Below are positions 1-11,007 of a stretch of DNA of 64,000 nt, one piece after another. Position numbers and translations under genes: made by a program. Source of the DNA: Phoenix dactylifera. Taxonomy: Eukaryota > Streptophyta > Magnoliopsida > Arecales > Arecaceae. Where the stretch lies: assembly GCF_009389715.1 (NCBI RefSeq), contig NW_024068019.1, forward strand, positions 37,501 through 101,500, given 5' to 3'. The notes beneath the pieces were generated by a model, which saw only the letters and a program-made list of their open reading frames with translations, was not told where the DNA came from and did no database searches. Each line of letters starts with the position of its first letter. Position 1 is the first letter of the stretch.

Positions 1-373
1 TGGTGTGGGATCATGCATGACGGATCATAAGTTGGATTTGTCAACAAATTTCTCAATTCGGTCCAGTTAGTTTGTTGTTAGGAAAACTTGGCTCTGCCGA
101 TCCTACTTCTAAGCTACTCAAATAAAAGGTTAAAATTAAAGGGGAAAAAAATGCACGCGACTGTCTGCTTCCGCGCACAGATGAGTCTTATTGGGCCGAC
201 TTGGCTATACATTGAGTCCCAAATTCCACCTGATCATAATATGATGATTTGGAGGCATGGGGCATGCAAATCAATCTGCCCGGTCTATGGTAGTGAAAGA
301 CGGAGCGCCAATCTCACATGGAGAGTTATGGATCCGGACATAAAGAGAAAGAAAGACCCACTGGAGTGACTCC
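1..373. other. Intergenic, nothing recognised
   Basis: AT-rich to mixed sequence with short open frames that resemble no family I know. It ends at the left target duplication of the LINE insertion that follows. Confidence 0.5.
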
Positions 374-387
374 GACCAGGTCTCCTT
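374..387. repeat. LINE target-site duplication, left copy
   Basis: GACCAGGTCTCCTT, repeated exactly at 941-954 on the other side of the LINE. The last two T's merge with the poly(T) run, so the duplication is 12 to 14 bp. Confidence 0.8.
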
Positions 388-940
388 TTTTTTTTTTTGT
401 GCTGAAACGGGTATTTCATACATCACGAGTACGAATACATTCTATAGAATCAGAAAACAAAAGATCTCAAAGTGCTCCGGACATCTCACCCTTCCCAGTC
501 TATAGGGTGCCTCCTGAGTGGCTTACTACATATGCCGCCACCCAATTAGCCGTCCCATTAGCTTCACGATATACATGCATAGCCTGAAATGTAACATCCT
601 CTCTCACTATTGTCCAAATATCGTGGAGCAGGGGATGAACTCCTCCGTCACTGCTCGGGCCCCATCGAACCCAGCTGATGATCACCGTGGTTGAATCACT
701 CTCCAGTAGGATTGAGGTCGCTTGAAGCACCCGCCGTGCGTAACACATGCCCATCCAGGCCGCTCGCAGCTCTGCGCTAGGAAATGAGGTATCAAAAATC
801 CGACAGCCTCCCACTGCCACAGCTCTGGAGCTCGGGCCTCTAATGACAAAGCCAACTCCTCTCCTCCTACCTCCATCCAAGACTGAGCCATTAAAATTGA
901 CCTTAAGGAAACTCGGGGGTGGGGGTTTCCAGGTAAAATT
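386..940 (-). mobile_element. 5'-truncated LINE with RNase H domain
   Basis: A minus-strand LINE fragment. Its 3' end is a poly(A) tail, seen as a T run at 386-398. The coding part, about 499-935, reads as a plant LINE-type RNase H: WKPPPPSFLKVNFNGS at the start, AELRAAWMGM and LLESDSTT in the middle, HVYREANGTANWVA near the end. The sequence GACCAGGTCTCCTT occurs at both edges (374-387 and 941-954), which is a 14-bp target-site duplication from target-primed integration. The insertion is therefore about 555 bp and strongly 5'-truncated. The first and last acidic catalytic positions of the RNase H (usually VNFDGS and the Asp after the final REAN block) are Asn here, so the enzyme is probably dead. 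A second, shorter copy of the same kind lies at 35,886-36,126. Confidence 0.8.
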
Positions 941-1029
941 GACCAGGTCTCCTTCAATGCTTAAGTCAGACATGGATTATGAATAACTACGAGAAATAGC
1001 AAGAGAATAAAAAGCATCGGAGTAGAGTG

Positions 1030-1330
1030 ATCTTTCTAGATCGTTAGGCCTTAAAAGTCTAACTTGGAGTGCTCAACCTAGAATGCTTGGCTTAGAAGTT
1101 CGACTTTAACCTTTGGAAGCTCGACCTTAGGGAGTTTAGCCATCGAAGGCTCAACCATCTGGAGCTTGGCCATAGAAGGCTTGATCTAGGAGTGCTCGGT
1201 CTAGAAGCTTGGCATGGAATGCTCGATACGAGAGCTCGGCGTAAAGTGCTCAGCATGAGAGCTTGGCTTGGAATGCTCGACATAGGAGCTCGGCTTGTGG
1301 TGCTTGACAAGAGAGCTCTGCTTGATTCTA
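1030..1330. repeat. Degenerate short tandem repeats
   Basis: A run of imperfect units of about 15-22 bp built around GAGCTCGGC, GGAATGCTCGA and similar blocks, about 15 in total. The long open frames here on both strands come from the repeat composition and are not judged to be genes. The run may be part of the untranslated region of an old retroelement, but no termini could be defined. Confidence 0.5.
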
Positions 1331-1333
1331 GAC

Positions 1334-1606
1334 AGCCTTTTGGTCGGCGATCATGCATTCTGTGTGCACGGCGCTTGTATCTTGGGTGACAAGGAAGGGC
1401 GACCTCTAGAAACTTGCATTCTGGTCTCCAAGGACGCGGGTCCTATGCAAAGATAGCTCGGTCTCGGGCTCGATAGCTCAAACTAGTTTTGCTCGGCTTT
1501 CTGGTCGGCGGTTGCGTATCTTATGTGCATTACGTTCGTGTCTCAAATGCCATGGAAGGATGGACTCTAGGGACTCACATCTTAGTCTCTAAGGATGTGG
1601 GTCTCG
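1334..1606. repeat. Direct repeat pair of about 110 bp
   Basis: 1334-1443 and 1496-1606 are diverged direct copies. Both contain a GGTCGGCG block, a TGTGTGCA/TGTGCATT block, a CTCTAG(A/G) block and a GTCTC(C/T)AAGGA block in the same order. The 52 bp between them is AGCTCGG-rich, like the tandem array to the left, so all of 1030-1606 may be one old repetitive unit. Confidence 0.55.
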
Positions 1607-1609
1607 TCT

Positions 1610-4420
1610 GAAGAAGAGAGCATATGAGAATGACTATGGAAGAGAAGTCGGGTGCAGAGGTAGCCATTACAGCTTAAGAACCTCTTTGTGGGAGCTCCTC
1701 ACCATGAGAGCTTGTCGCCATGGGAGCTTGAAAGCCTCTCTTTGACGGCTTCTCGTCATATGTACTTGAGAGCCTTTGACAATTCCTTATCCCCTTCTCT
1801 TCTCTTTTTGGAATCCCTTGGCCTTATGTATATAGAGGAGGAAACGTGGATCCGTTATGATTTAGAGACAAAAATTAAAGGATTATCATAACCTCCTTCT
1901 TTATCTAGATTCACATCTACTGTAATCTTCTTTCTTGTTTGGACCCTGCCTAAAATTAAAATTTTTTTTAATTCAAATCTTTTCAAAATACTTGCTATGT
2001 GTCGATCTATGATCCATACTTCAGATTTTGCCCACGTCAATAACCTCCGCATATAATTCCATGCTTGGATGCACCTAAGTTCTGCCGGTTTCCACTTTGG
2101 GCTCGTTTGCCATGCACGGCAAACTTTGACATTTTTCTTGCCAAGCAGTGTATTTGAATAGAGTAATGCTACCGTGTGCTCTTGTTATACGCAAACGAAT
2201 AATTTCTGTGCCATATGGTAAGAGAGGATTGGTGCAATTTATTAATATATTTTTTCTAAATGTAAGAGTTGGTTGACCATAGGGTTGTCATATCAGTTAT
2301 TATGCATCTAATATATTTATCTTGTGCATATAACGGGCACTTCGAAGCTTTTTTTTTAATATAAATATAAGAACTTCTTTCATATCTCTGAGTTCGTTGT
2401 TTATAGGAAGTGGACCAAAAGTGAAAGGATACGGAGGACCTAAGGCACACTCTTTCATGCACATAATCCTAGTTTGTTTACTAATTTGACATGTAAGGTG
2501 AAACTTAGAAATAAGTAGGCCAAGCTACAAGAAAAGATTGCCATGCATTCAAAGAACTAGTAACATGTACGTTATGTCAAGAGAATGCTTTAGAATTTAG
2601 TTTTACCTTTTTTTAATCTTTCCCGTTTGATATCTTGCTAGCAAAGTGATATCCCAATTTAATAGAGAAACCTAGCTAGATAATCTCTCTGCTCTATGCT
2701 AATGATGTCATCAGATTTTAAGATCATTCTATGCTAATGAGCTACATATGTTTAATAAAAAAATTCAATATCATGGACATGGTTGCTTCTCTTTGGTCAA
2801 GATTTTTGGATGGCCAATGGTTTGGACCAATCTCTCCTCTCTTAACTCATAAATTTATATGTCATCATCATGTGGTTGAACAATGCACCAACATCTGCTA
2901 TGTTAATATAGGTTCAAAATCATGAATGATCATTCACATCTTAATCAAGTGATAAGTGAAATAATATACTCATTTCACATTTTATCTGATTTTTACAAGT
3001 TTCTTTTGCATAAAATTTGTCCGAGGCCGTGTAATAAAATATTTACGAGATTTATTATATGAGATAGATTGTGTAACTAATGGATAACATATTGCAGCTT
3101 ATACCTAGACAAATTATTCCACACAACCACATCAATCTCTAAGTTGCTAATTATTCTTGAAAAGTCCAACTTTTTGCCAAGTATACTTTAATTTAGACCA
3201 ATACATAGCATTCTAGGGAAGCCATCTTGTGAAGTATTGCTGTATCCCCAAGGGTCGGCACCATTTTTATGGGTCAATGGAATCTTCATGCTTAAAACCC
3301 TAATTCAAAGAGTCATTTGTTTGGAAGTCGGAACTATCATGCTAACCCTTCCTAGGGGATTCCATCCATGAACACAAAGTTGGACCTATCATCTGTGCCT
3401 CTAGTCTTGAAAGACATGATTTACAAAATTTATGATATGACAACAAATATTGTAGCCCATGAATGCCATTGTTACAGATTGTACCTTGACAAAACACCCT
3501 TACCACACCAGAAGTAGCTACTTATTCTTGGTAGGTCCGACTTTTGCCACGGATGCCTTAATTAGGACCAATTCCAGCCACTAAACCGGGCATATCACAT
3601 TCCATGAAGGCGATATTGCTATCCAATTATTGTACTCATCAAAAATGAAGGACATGTGACATGCATATGTGGCATAGATCTAAAGTTTTTCTCAAATTTT
3701 TTGAACCCATGGTACTGCCTTTTGGTCGAACAGCCAAATTAGTAAGAAATTATTAGTTAGACCAGATCCATCGGCTTAGCAGTGAACTAGTTCAATCAGA
3801 AAGCAACCGGACGGAAAAGAAAGAGAGAAAAAGGAGCCAGAGGTCTTTCGAACCTCCATATTGCTTTCTAATTAGAGTGATCTACTATTGAGCTGGTGAA
3901 CATGATCCAACCAATAATTTTTCTAAATTAACAACCATGGGAGCTTGACTGGTGGCCTCTTGCATACTTTTTAGGAAGCTATGGAGATTATGACGAGGAT
4001 TTCTTAAGTAATATTCCGACTTACAATTCTCCACCACTGGTGTATAAGCTTTGTGATTCTCATGGCGGGTGGCCGTATATGAGGATATGATATCCATGTT
4101 GTTCCTTTCACGCGACCTCCAAAAACCTTGATTCTTACTATTTCTTAATTGGAAGGGATCAACGTGTGAGTACTCTTCATGCTTGGCTTTCTTCTTCTTC
4201 TTTTTTAAATGTATCACCATTGCTGCTCCTCTTTTCCTCTTATGATGGAGTGGAAAGGAGGGCAGATCTAGGTCGATATGCAGGCATGCTCCATTGATGT
4301 CTGAACTAAAATGAATAGATGATAATAAATTCTATTATCTTGACCTTTAAAGATTTTTACCACCAAATGCAACCTTCTCCGAAAAAGAGCAGTGTGCTAT
4401 GCTATAATTCATAACTTTTA
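1610..4420. other. AT-rich intergenic, one diverged direct repeat
   Basis: No gene recognised. Two diverged direct copies of about 115 bp lie at roughly 3100-3220 and 3472-3585. Each has a (T/G)ACCT(A/T)GACAAA block, a TTATTCTTG block, a CCAACTTTTTGCC/CCGACTTTTGCC block and a TTTAG/TTAGGACCAAT block. A CT-rich stretch near 4190-4205 and a 111-codon minus-strand frame (3885-4220) resemble nothing I know. Confidence 0.45.
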
Positions 4421-4429
4421 TATTAATTA

Positions 4430-4968
4430 TTGGTTAAGTCATGACCCATGAACCCAATTTGCAAATGATCCATTTTAGGTAGGTTCGATTTTGGCATAAA
4501 TGGACTTAAATCATAAACGGATCAACCTACCTAAATCCATTTATTAAACGGGCCATGCTTAGGTTTACACCTTTGACATGTTTAACCCATTTTGACTAAT
4601 TTAATAATTGGGTTGGATCATGATTTGACGCATTTAACCTTTTTAAGAGTTGTTTAACCTGTCTAAAATATAATTAAACAATTTCTATCATGTTTAACCT
4701 AGCTTGCTTAACTTGTTTATTATGTTTAAATCTTTTTAATCTCTCAAAAATCTACTTAACATATTTAAATCATTTAATGTGATTCAACTTGTTTAGTAAA
4801 CAAGTTATATGAACAGAGTTGGATTACATATTTAATAAATAGGTCAGATTCAAATCCGAATTTTAACCTGTTTAATAAATAGGCCGGATTTAGATTGATA
4901 AACTTTTGAATCGACCTGCATTCAACCTGATCTATATCTAACTCGACTTGCCCGGATTGCCATGCCTA
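4430..4968. mobile_element. hAT-like non-autonomous element, one end only
   Basis: The right end reads GGATTGCCATGCCTA; its reverse complement, TAGGCATGGCAATCC, is a typical plant hAT terminus. The interior is built from GTTTAACC, TTTAATAAA and AACCTGAT subterminal repeats. I could not find a matching left terminus or target duplication, so it is probably truncated. A shorter relative with the same interior blocks lies at 19,530-19,725. Confidence 0.5.
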
Positions 4969-4974
4969 ACTATA

Positions 4975-5590
4975 AATTAAGAGATAAATAAATATAATTG
5001 AAGATAACTAAAACATAAAATAAAAAATTTTGATCTTTGATTGGTGTAGGGTCTATTCTCAGAATTACAATTTAGTATTTATATATGCTATTTTTTAGCC
5101 ATTAGACAACAGTCAATCTTTAGTATTGAAACCTATTATCTTCGGTTACTATCATCTTACCTACTTTCTCCTGATGGTTGCCGTGGTCAGTTCTAACCAT
5201 TTGTCTCTACTTTCCATGTCATAGTTCTTTAATAACCATCTCAAGTTCTGCTCCTGAGTCTTCATCCTATATTAGGCCAATTGCTTAGTTGTGGGAATAA
5301 CATGGAACTTGATAGGTCTTTAAATCAACATAGCTTTACAAATAGGCCATGCTCACAATCAGCCTGTACTTTACAACTTATCTTTGCAGCTTGGCCGGTG
5401 TCTCAAGTAGTCACCTAGCCTAGTTTGATCGACTTCCTTTAAATGTCACTCAGCCTCTCTTACGTGGTGCCATGTGGAAATTTGATTAGCCTACATAGTC
5501 TTTTCAAGGTTTGTTCTTTAACTATCTTTTGGGATTCCTTGAGCCTAACCATATCGCATCATTTTAACCCATCTTTATATACTTGATGAG
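4975..5590. other. Intergenic, nothing recognised
   Basis: AT-rich sequence between the hAT remnant and the first TRIM, with no coding or repeat signal I can support. Confidence 0.4.
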
Positions 5591-5599
5591 AATATGATG

Positions 5600-6265
5600 T
5601 GTTGCGGGGACGACCTTTGGCCGGAGCCTCACACAACAGCATAGCCCATATTAAGCTAGCAGAGAAAGGGGATTGCGTTCCTTCCGAGATATTGTCCGCT
5701 TTGGGCGCTCCGGCCCGCGCATTCAGCGCAGATGGGAAAGACTGGTGCCCTCACGGTTGTCCCACAAAAGGCCCCTCGAGAGGAAAGGATTTCCACCTCC
5801 CCCATTTAAGGCACAAAATCTTTCCGCTACCAGCTGATGTGGGACTAAATTCAAGGCCCCCTCCCCCCCCACAATATAGTCCCCCAGCGGGAAGGTCCTG
5901 TATCGGATTTTACCCGCGACAGCCCCCCAGGCAACCTGAGGGGTAGTCAATGGAGAGAGGAGGCGCCCCTATCTGGCGCGCCATCTGTTGCGGGGACGGC
6001 CTTTGGCTGGAGCCTCACACAACAGCATAGCTCACATTAAGCTAGCAGAGAAAGAGGACTGCGTTCCTCCCAAGGTATTGTCCGCTTTGGGCGCTCCGGC
6101 CCGCGCGTCCAGCGCAGACGGGGGGAGACTGATGCCCTCACGGTTTTGTCCCACAAAAGGGCCCTCGAGTGGAAAGGATTTCCACCCCCCATTTAAGGCA
6201 CAGAACCTTTCCGCTACTAGCCGATGTGGGACTAAATTCAAGGCCCCTCCCCCGCCCCCCCAACA
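5600..6265 (-). mobile_element. TRIM (miniature LTR element), minus orientation
   Basis: Two near-identical terminal repeats of about 275-280 bp (5600-5873 and 5986-6265) flank a 112-bp non-coding interior, and a perfect 5-bp target duplication TGATG brackets the whole (5595-5599 and 6266-6270). The repeats start TG and end CA. The minus orientation is inferred from two points: on that strand the motif TTTAGTCCCACATCGG falls near the start of the LTR, as in the neighbouring TRIM, and a GGCGCGCC-type primer-binding candidate then directly follows the 5' LTR. It has no coding capacity, as is normal for TRIMs. The structure is complete and the two LTRs are close in sequence, so it is fairly young. 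Confidence 0.8.
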
Positions 6266-6364
6266 TGATGTAAGCAGTCCTATCCAACACAATTCTGATT
6301 AGTGGCCTCTGTGCTCATCTTGTTAAATCAAACCTTACTGCTTAGCCTACTTTTTATTACCGAG

Positions 6365-6859
6365 TGTGAGGACTCGTGCGGGCGTGTGTTTAGTCCCACA
6401 TCGGTTATTCGCTGGGTAGATCTTGGGTATTTATACAGGATCAAAAAATCCAAATAATACCTTACGGCTAGCCATTTTGGTTGAGGTTCTGAGTTGTTAC
6501 AAATGGTATCAGAGCGGACCCGGCCCATAACCTATATGTACTAGGGACACTGCAGCATGAATCCATTGAGGTTGACCACGGACCGATCGTTGTGTTTGTG
6601 ATTAGATTTAAATAGATTTGAACCCTTAGCCTGACGAGGACGTCAGGGCTTGAACGGAGGGAGGAAAGGAGGGTTCAGCCACTAGATGATATTCTCATCT
6701 TTTTTGAAGCAGATGGCCAGTATGTGAGGACCCGTGTGGGCGTGTGTTTAGTCCCACATCGGTTGTTCGCTGAATAGATCTTGGATACTTATACAGAATT
6801 AAGGAACTCAAATAATACCTTCCGGCTAGCCATTTTTGGTGAGGTTCTAAGTTGTTATA
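6365..6859 (+). mobile_element. TRIM (miniature LTR element), plus orientation
   Basis: LTRs of 137 bp at 6365-6501 and 6723-6859 flank a 221-bp non-coding interior. The primer-binding site TGGTATCAGAGC, complementary to initiator tRNA-Met, is at 6504-6515, just after the 5' LTR. Flanking pentamers CCGAG (6360-6364) and CTGAG (6860-6864) fit an aged 5-bp target duplication. The LTR carries TTTAGTCCCACATCGG near its start. A second copy of this family is in the formin intron at 50,085-50,508. Confidence 0.85.
6504..6515 (+). other. TRIM primer-binding site (tRNA-Met)
   Basis: TGGTATCAGAGC, the standard plant tRNA-iMet primer-binding sequence, two bases after the 5' LTR of the plus-strand TRIM. 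Confidence 0.85.
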
Positions 6860-6945
6860 CTGAGGAATGAGCCTTCCGTTATTATTCAATTTTTGGCACC
6901 ACCATATAGCTGCTACCTAATTGGCCTTTGGGCTTCTACTAAGAT

Positions 6946-7360
6946 GGCGTTTGGTATGGGGTGATGACCCAAATGAACAATGATGTAGGTGGAGATGATG
7001 TGATAATCATATTTGCTTGCATCCTAGTGACCCTACTTGGCAATGACATCCATTCCAAAAATTATGTCCAACCCAGTGATGTTAGACCTATTTTTGAGGA
7101 CAGATTTTCAAGATCACCCCAAGATAGTGATGGTGGCCTAAAAGTTGGGAATAAAAATGCCCTCATTTTAGCAGGGAAGGGTTTGATAATTTTATAAAAC
7201 AATTTTTTTGGTTGGAAAGTGTTGATGTTCCCTTGGAGTTACTTTGAAAGGTTCTGATTTTTTTAGTCTTGTTGAATTGGTTTGGAAAACAAATTTTGAT
7301 AATTTGATTTATGTTTATGTCTATTTTTCTATGATTTATTTAAAAATTTTGTTTAATAAT

Positions 7361-7452
<92 letters not shown>

Positions 7453-7625
7453 TGATATTTTTGGTATTACATAGTTAGCGATTTTGGATTTCCATAACAT
7501 ACCAAATAGATTAATCGTGGATACTAGGGATCTTTAACCATTGAAATATAGCATACTAATCATTGGATGATGATCATTGGTGATTTAAGATCACCGTGGC
7601 GATCCCATTTGGGTCACTAAATGCC
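6946..7625. mobile_element. Possible PIF/Harbinger-like MITE
   Basis: The left edge GGCGTTTGGTA and the right edge CACTAAATGCC are roughly inverted (the reverse complement of the right edge is GGCATTTAGTG), resembling the GGCGTTTGGT ends of Tourist-like elements. GACCCAAATG and CATTTGGGTC form a second inverted pair just inside. No convincing target duplication was found, and a long AT microsatellite sits inside. Confidence 0.3.
7363..7451. repeat. (AT)n microsatellite
   Basis: About 44 uninterrupted AT dinucleotides. The length is likely to vary between individuals and may be collapsed or expanded by assembly. Confidence 0.95.
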
Positions 7626-7965
7626 ACAGGTTAGCGTGTCATCCAAGTGTTGGCTACAATTTGTCTGCATTTTTTATCCCTCGACAAGAAGGGCATCATA
7701 GTTAATTAGCAGCTAACATGCATTTTTTCTCATTTTTCATAGTGCTACTGTTAGATATAATTGTATTAAATTATCTAGAGAAAGATTATGAATTATGTTG
7801 GATTGTGCTAGAATGTGCTCCATTGTTTGCTTTAGGGCTTTTACATGGTTTTTACTTAGTTGGTAGGCCCCTTTATATTTAGGGCAACATGGTGCACAAT
7901 TAATTTATAGGTGATCATATATTGTTCCACCAAGTAATTAACAACTGAATAACAATCGCTATGAG

Positions 7966-7995
7966 CGATCATCATCATCATCATCATCATCATCA
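7966..7995. repeat. (ATC)n microsatellite
   Basis: About ten tandem ATC triplets in non-coding DNA. Confidence 0.9.
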
Positions 7996-9656
7996 TTTAG
8001 TCATGAGTTCATTTAAGTACGAGCATGTTGATGAGAATGAGATTATATTGGCGTTGCGGTCATCACTTAGATGATGGTGTTCGCTTTGTCTTTCAGTTGC
8101 CTAAGGTCACACCCAACTTTGGACATGAATAATGAAATATACTAACTGTTTCTTAAGCCAAGCCGACCCAATCTGTTTGTCCCTACTCTTTTGCTGAACT
8201 TTGTTCGACCTCACTTGATCTTACATCTTTACATCTTCCTCGTCTCATGTATGAGAAATCCTAGAATATTACTTTGGAATTCCCACTGAAGTATCATTTA
8301 GTTGCAGCTAAAATGTAGTCGTTCAAGTCTCCTACCTTAAAAGTTAAAACAAGAGAAAATATTGTTAAGGAGAATGACATTAGAGAAGAAAATCTCATGA
8401 TAAAAGATCTGATATCACTATAATTTCATTATCAATGAGTTTTAAACTATCTATTTAGATATTTCATTCTGCTGAAGCAGTCAAAGCCGTGGGCGTTGGA
8501 TGTTAGATATCCAGGTAGATTGGCTCATTTAATGCGCATAAGTGGATGTCACATCGAAATAACAAGTTTCTAATAAGTCTATATAATAAAGTATAACGTT
8601 GCAAAGAATATGGTGGCGTGTGCTTCAGATTAAAGATGTCCAAAACAGTACACAAACTAAGCAAAAAAATTTTTGAATAGCAAATGCTATTATTATAAAT
8701 TATGTTAATGCAAGCGTTAACTGTGATGCTGCAAGGATAAGAAATAGTTCACATAACTTCTTATTTCTAAGAATTTTTATAAATATTTACAACGGTCCTG
8801 ATTACAAAATAACATATTATTTCTTGTAAGCTTTAAACTTTGCTCATCCGAATAAAGAGAATATTGATTTTTTTTAAGTGCACTAATATATGCTAATTTG
8901 TTAAAATAAAAAGAATGCATTTTAGTGCGCGAGACTTCCTATAAATTACTATTTTTAAGCATTTTTATAAATATTTTCAATGTTGCTAATTAAAAAATAA
9001 AATAATATATTATTGTTTTTTTGTTTTTTATTGCATTGATATATGCTACTTTTTAAGAATGAACAAGAATCTTGGTACTTAGCAATTTTATCGTTACGTC
9101 AAGACTCGTTTTTCACATACTTCCTTATTTTATTTATATTAATGAAACATTTCAATGCATCCGATTAGATGCTTTTATCTTTGTTCATGAGTTACGTGAG
9201 CCATGATGCACTAACGTAACCCATTCTTACAGAAATGGAAATTTGAATTTACTCCCTTCTTGTTTATAAAATTCTTGAAGTATTCTACGTATATATGCAT
9301 CGATTGGAATATTCCGAACAGGTTCATTGATGAGCCGTGCCGGGATGGTCGAGAGAAGTACCGTCTTGAGAAAGTTAATTCTTTCCAAATAAGCCCTTAG
9401 ATTATCTCTAATTAGATAAAAAGTCTTTGACTAAACCTTTTACTCGTGATTCTCGTTGGCTATCTCTAGGGACATCTCGCACCTACATGGACAACGACGC
9501 AATATTAATTGGATGATCTGGACAGATTTATTTGCTTTCTCCGTCTTCTTTTTGTTTCCATTTATACCAAGTTGACATATGGTTATATTTTTGTTTTACA
9601 CCTAAATTAGGAGCCAAAGATAAGTGGCTATTGAAATCAAGGCCTTTAATATTGTG
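7996..9656. other. AT-rich intergenic
   Basis: No gene or repeat family recognised. Low GC and many short homopolymer runs. Confidence 0.45.
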
Positions 9657-9745
9657 AAAAAAATAGAAAATATATAAATAAATTTACCTCATCTTATCAA
9701 CTTAAGTTTTTGGAATAAATGGTGATTTTAAGATGGTATCAGAGC
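9657..9745 (+). mobile_element. TRIM remnant: one LTR plus primer-binding site
   Basis: About 77 bp (9657-9733), containing AAATATATAAATAAAT, ACTTAAGTTTTTGGA and GGTGATTT in order, match the LTR of the tiny TRIM at 42,531-42,809 read on its own strand. They are followed directly by the tRNA-Met primer site TGGTATCAGAGC at 9734-9745. No second LTR was found downstream, so only the 5' part remains. Confidence 0.65.
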
Positions 9746-10670
9746 AGAAGTGAAGGTCAATTTAAGAGACAAACCTTCTTCTTTTAATTTTAATGATCCA
9801 TACGCCGTGTTCTCCTATTATTTGCATACCTTAACCATTTTTCTTAACTTTAGCATCATAGCTACAAACCAAGCATCAAATCTTAATTTACATTAACAGT
9901 CCCCTTCTATCTATTCTAAACTAATTAAAACTCGAGCTCTTTCCTTCCGAAGCTTGATAAAATCAGAATATTAGTCAACTTAAGCATGATTTGAGTTTAA
10001 CCAACTTAATTATGGTGAATGTGGTTTCAAAGAGAGTTTAATTTCTTTGGTGGTTGCAGGAGAAGAAGATAAAGGAAATTAAGTTGAAGTCCTTTTTTTT
10101 TTTTGGATACAGAAGTTGAAATTTAGATTTAAAGAGGGAGGAAAGAGATGATATAGTTTATTTTAATGCACTAAAGCTACTAATGTATTGAATCAAGGAT
10201 AAGTAAAAAGATAATTGAACAACCTATTTCTACCAGATTTACGTAAAAAATATCGGACATACAGCATACCACATATATTTTTAGATTCCCAAAAAAGCAG
10301 TAATGAATCATATAAACATCGAGAAACAACCAATAAAACAAAATTGTGCTTGTCAAGTATAAAACTTCCAATGCAATCTCTAGAAGATAATAATACATCA
10401 CAAGAAAGATACGTTAGATATCAAGAATTACGTGTTAATAAATCATGTACTAGTGTCTCCTATGTGGCATGCATACATTGACCCCCTTCATGCCTCCATG
10501 CATCAACCGCACAAGTTTCTTCCGTGTGGCATATAGGCATTGGACACCTTTTTACTTTTTTTTTTTTTTTTGTCATCTACTATGTGCTGACACCATTCCT
10601 CAAGCTATCGATTCGGTCCCTGTTTTTTACTTTTTAAGTCCAACCAACCAAGCAATAGGGTGGTTTTTGC
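9746..10670. other. Intergenic, upstream of the IFRD gene
   Basis: AT-rich with T runs at 10,092-10,103 and 10,556-10,571. No TATA box with a convincing position was identified. Confidence 0.4.
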
Positions 10671-10679
10671 AAATTGGAC

Positions 10680-11007
10680 CTCTCTAGGGTTTACTTTCTT
10701 TTCCTGACCGCGCCGCTTCAAATGCGAAGCCCGTCCCAACCACCTCTCTCATTTTTCCCCACCTCGGCTCCTGCACCTTCCAGTTCCTCCACAATTCCCT
10801 TATCTTCCGACACCTTCTCGTCATCACATGGCTCTGCGCTTCTCCGATCGATTCGATGCCCTCTGCCCTTCTCTGATCTCCAATCTCTCCTCCCAGCTCT
10901 TCTCCATCGCTTCCGGTTCCCTCCTCTGTAGCCCTAGATTGTCCCCCGCCTTCTCATTTCGGATCCATCGCGCCAAACCCTGGTACTGATGTCCCTTAGC
11001 TCTCTCC
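10680..11007 (+). promoter_or_regulatory. CT-rich leader / core promoter region of IFRD gene
   Basis: A pyrimidine-rich stretch (CCACCTCTCTC, CTCCTCCCAGCTCTTCTCC and similar) immediately precedes the inferred start codon at 11,008. CT-rich patches around the transcription start are common in TATA-less monocot promoters. The transcription start itself cannot be fixed from sequence. Confidence 0.45.

Noticed and set aside
5599-6302. Repeated frames starting with RGRPLAGASHNS
   Set aside because: They fall in the LTRs of a TRIM, which is non-coding. The repeat explains why the same peptide appears twice.
7966-7995. CRISPR-like short repeats
   Set aside because: Simple trinucleotide microsatellite without spacers; this is a plant genome and no repeat-spacer pattern occurs anywhere in the window.
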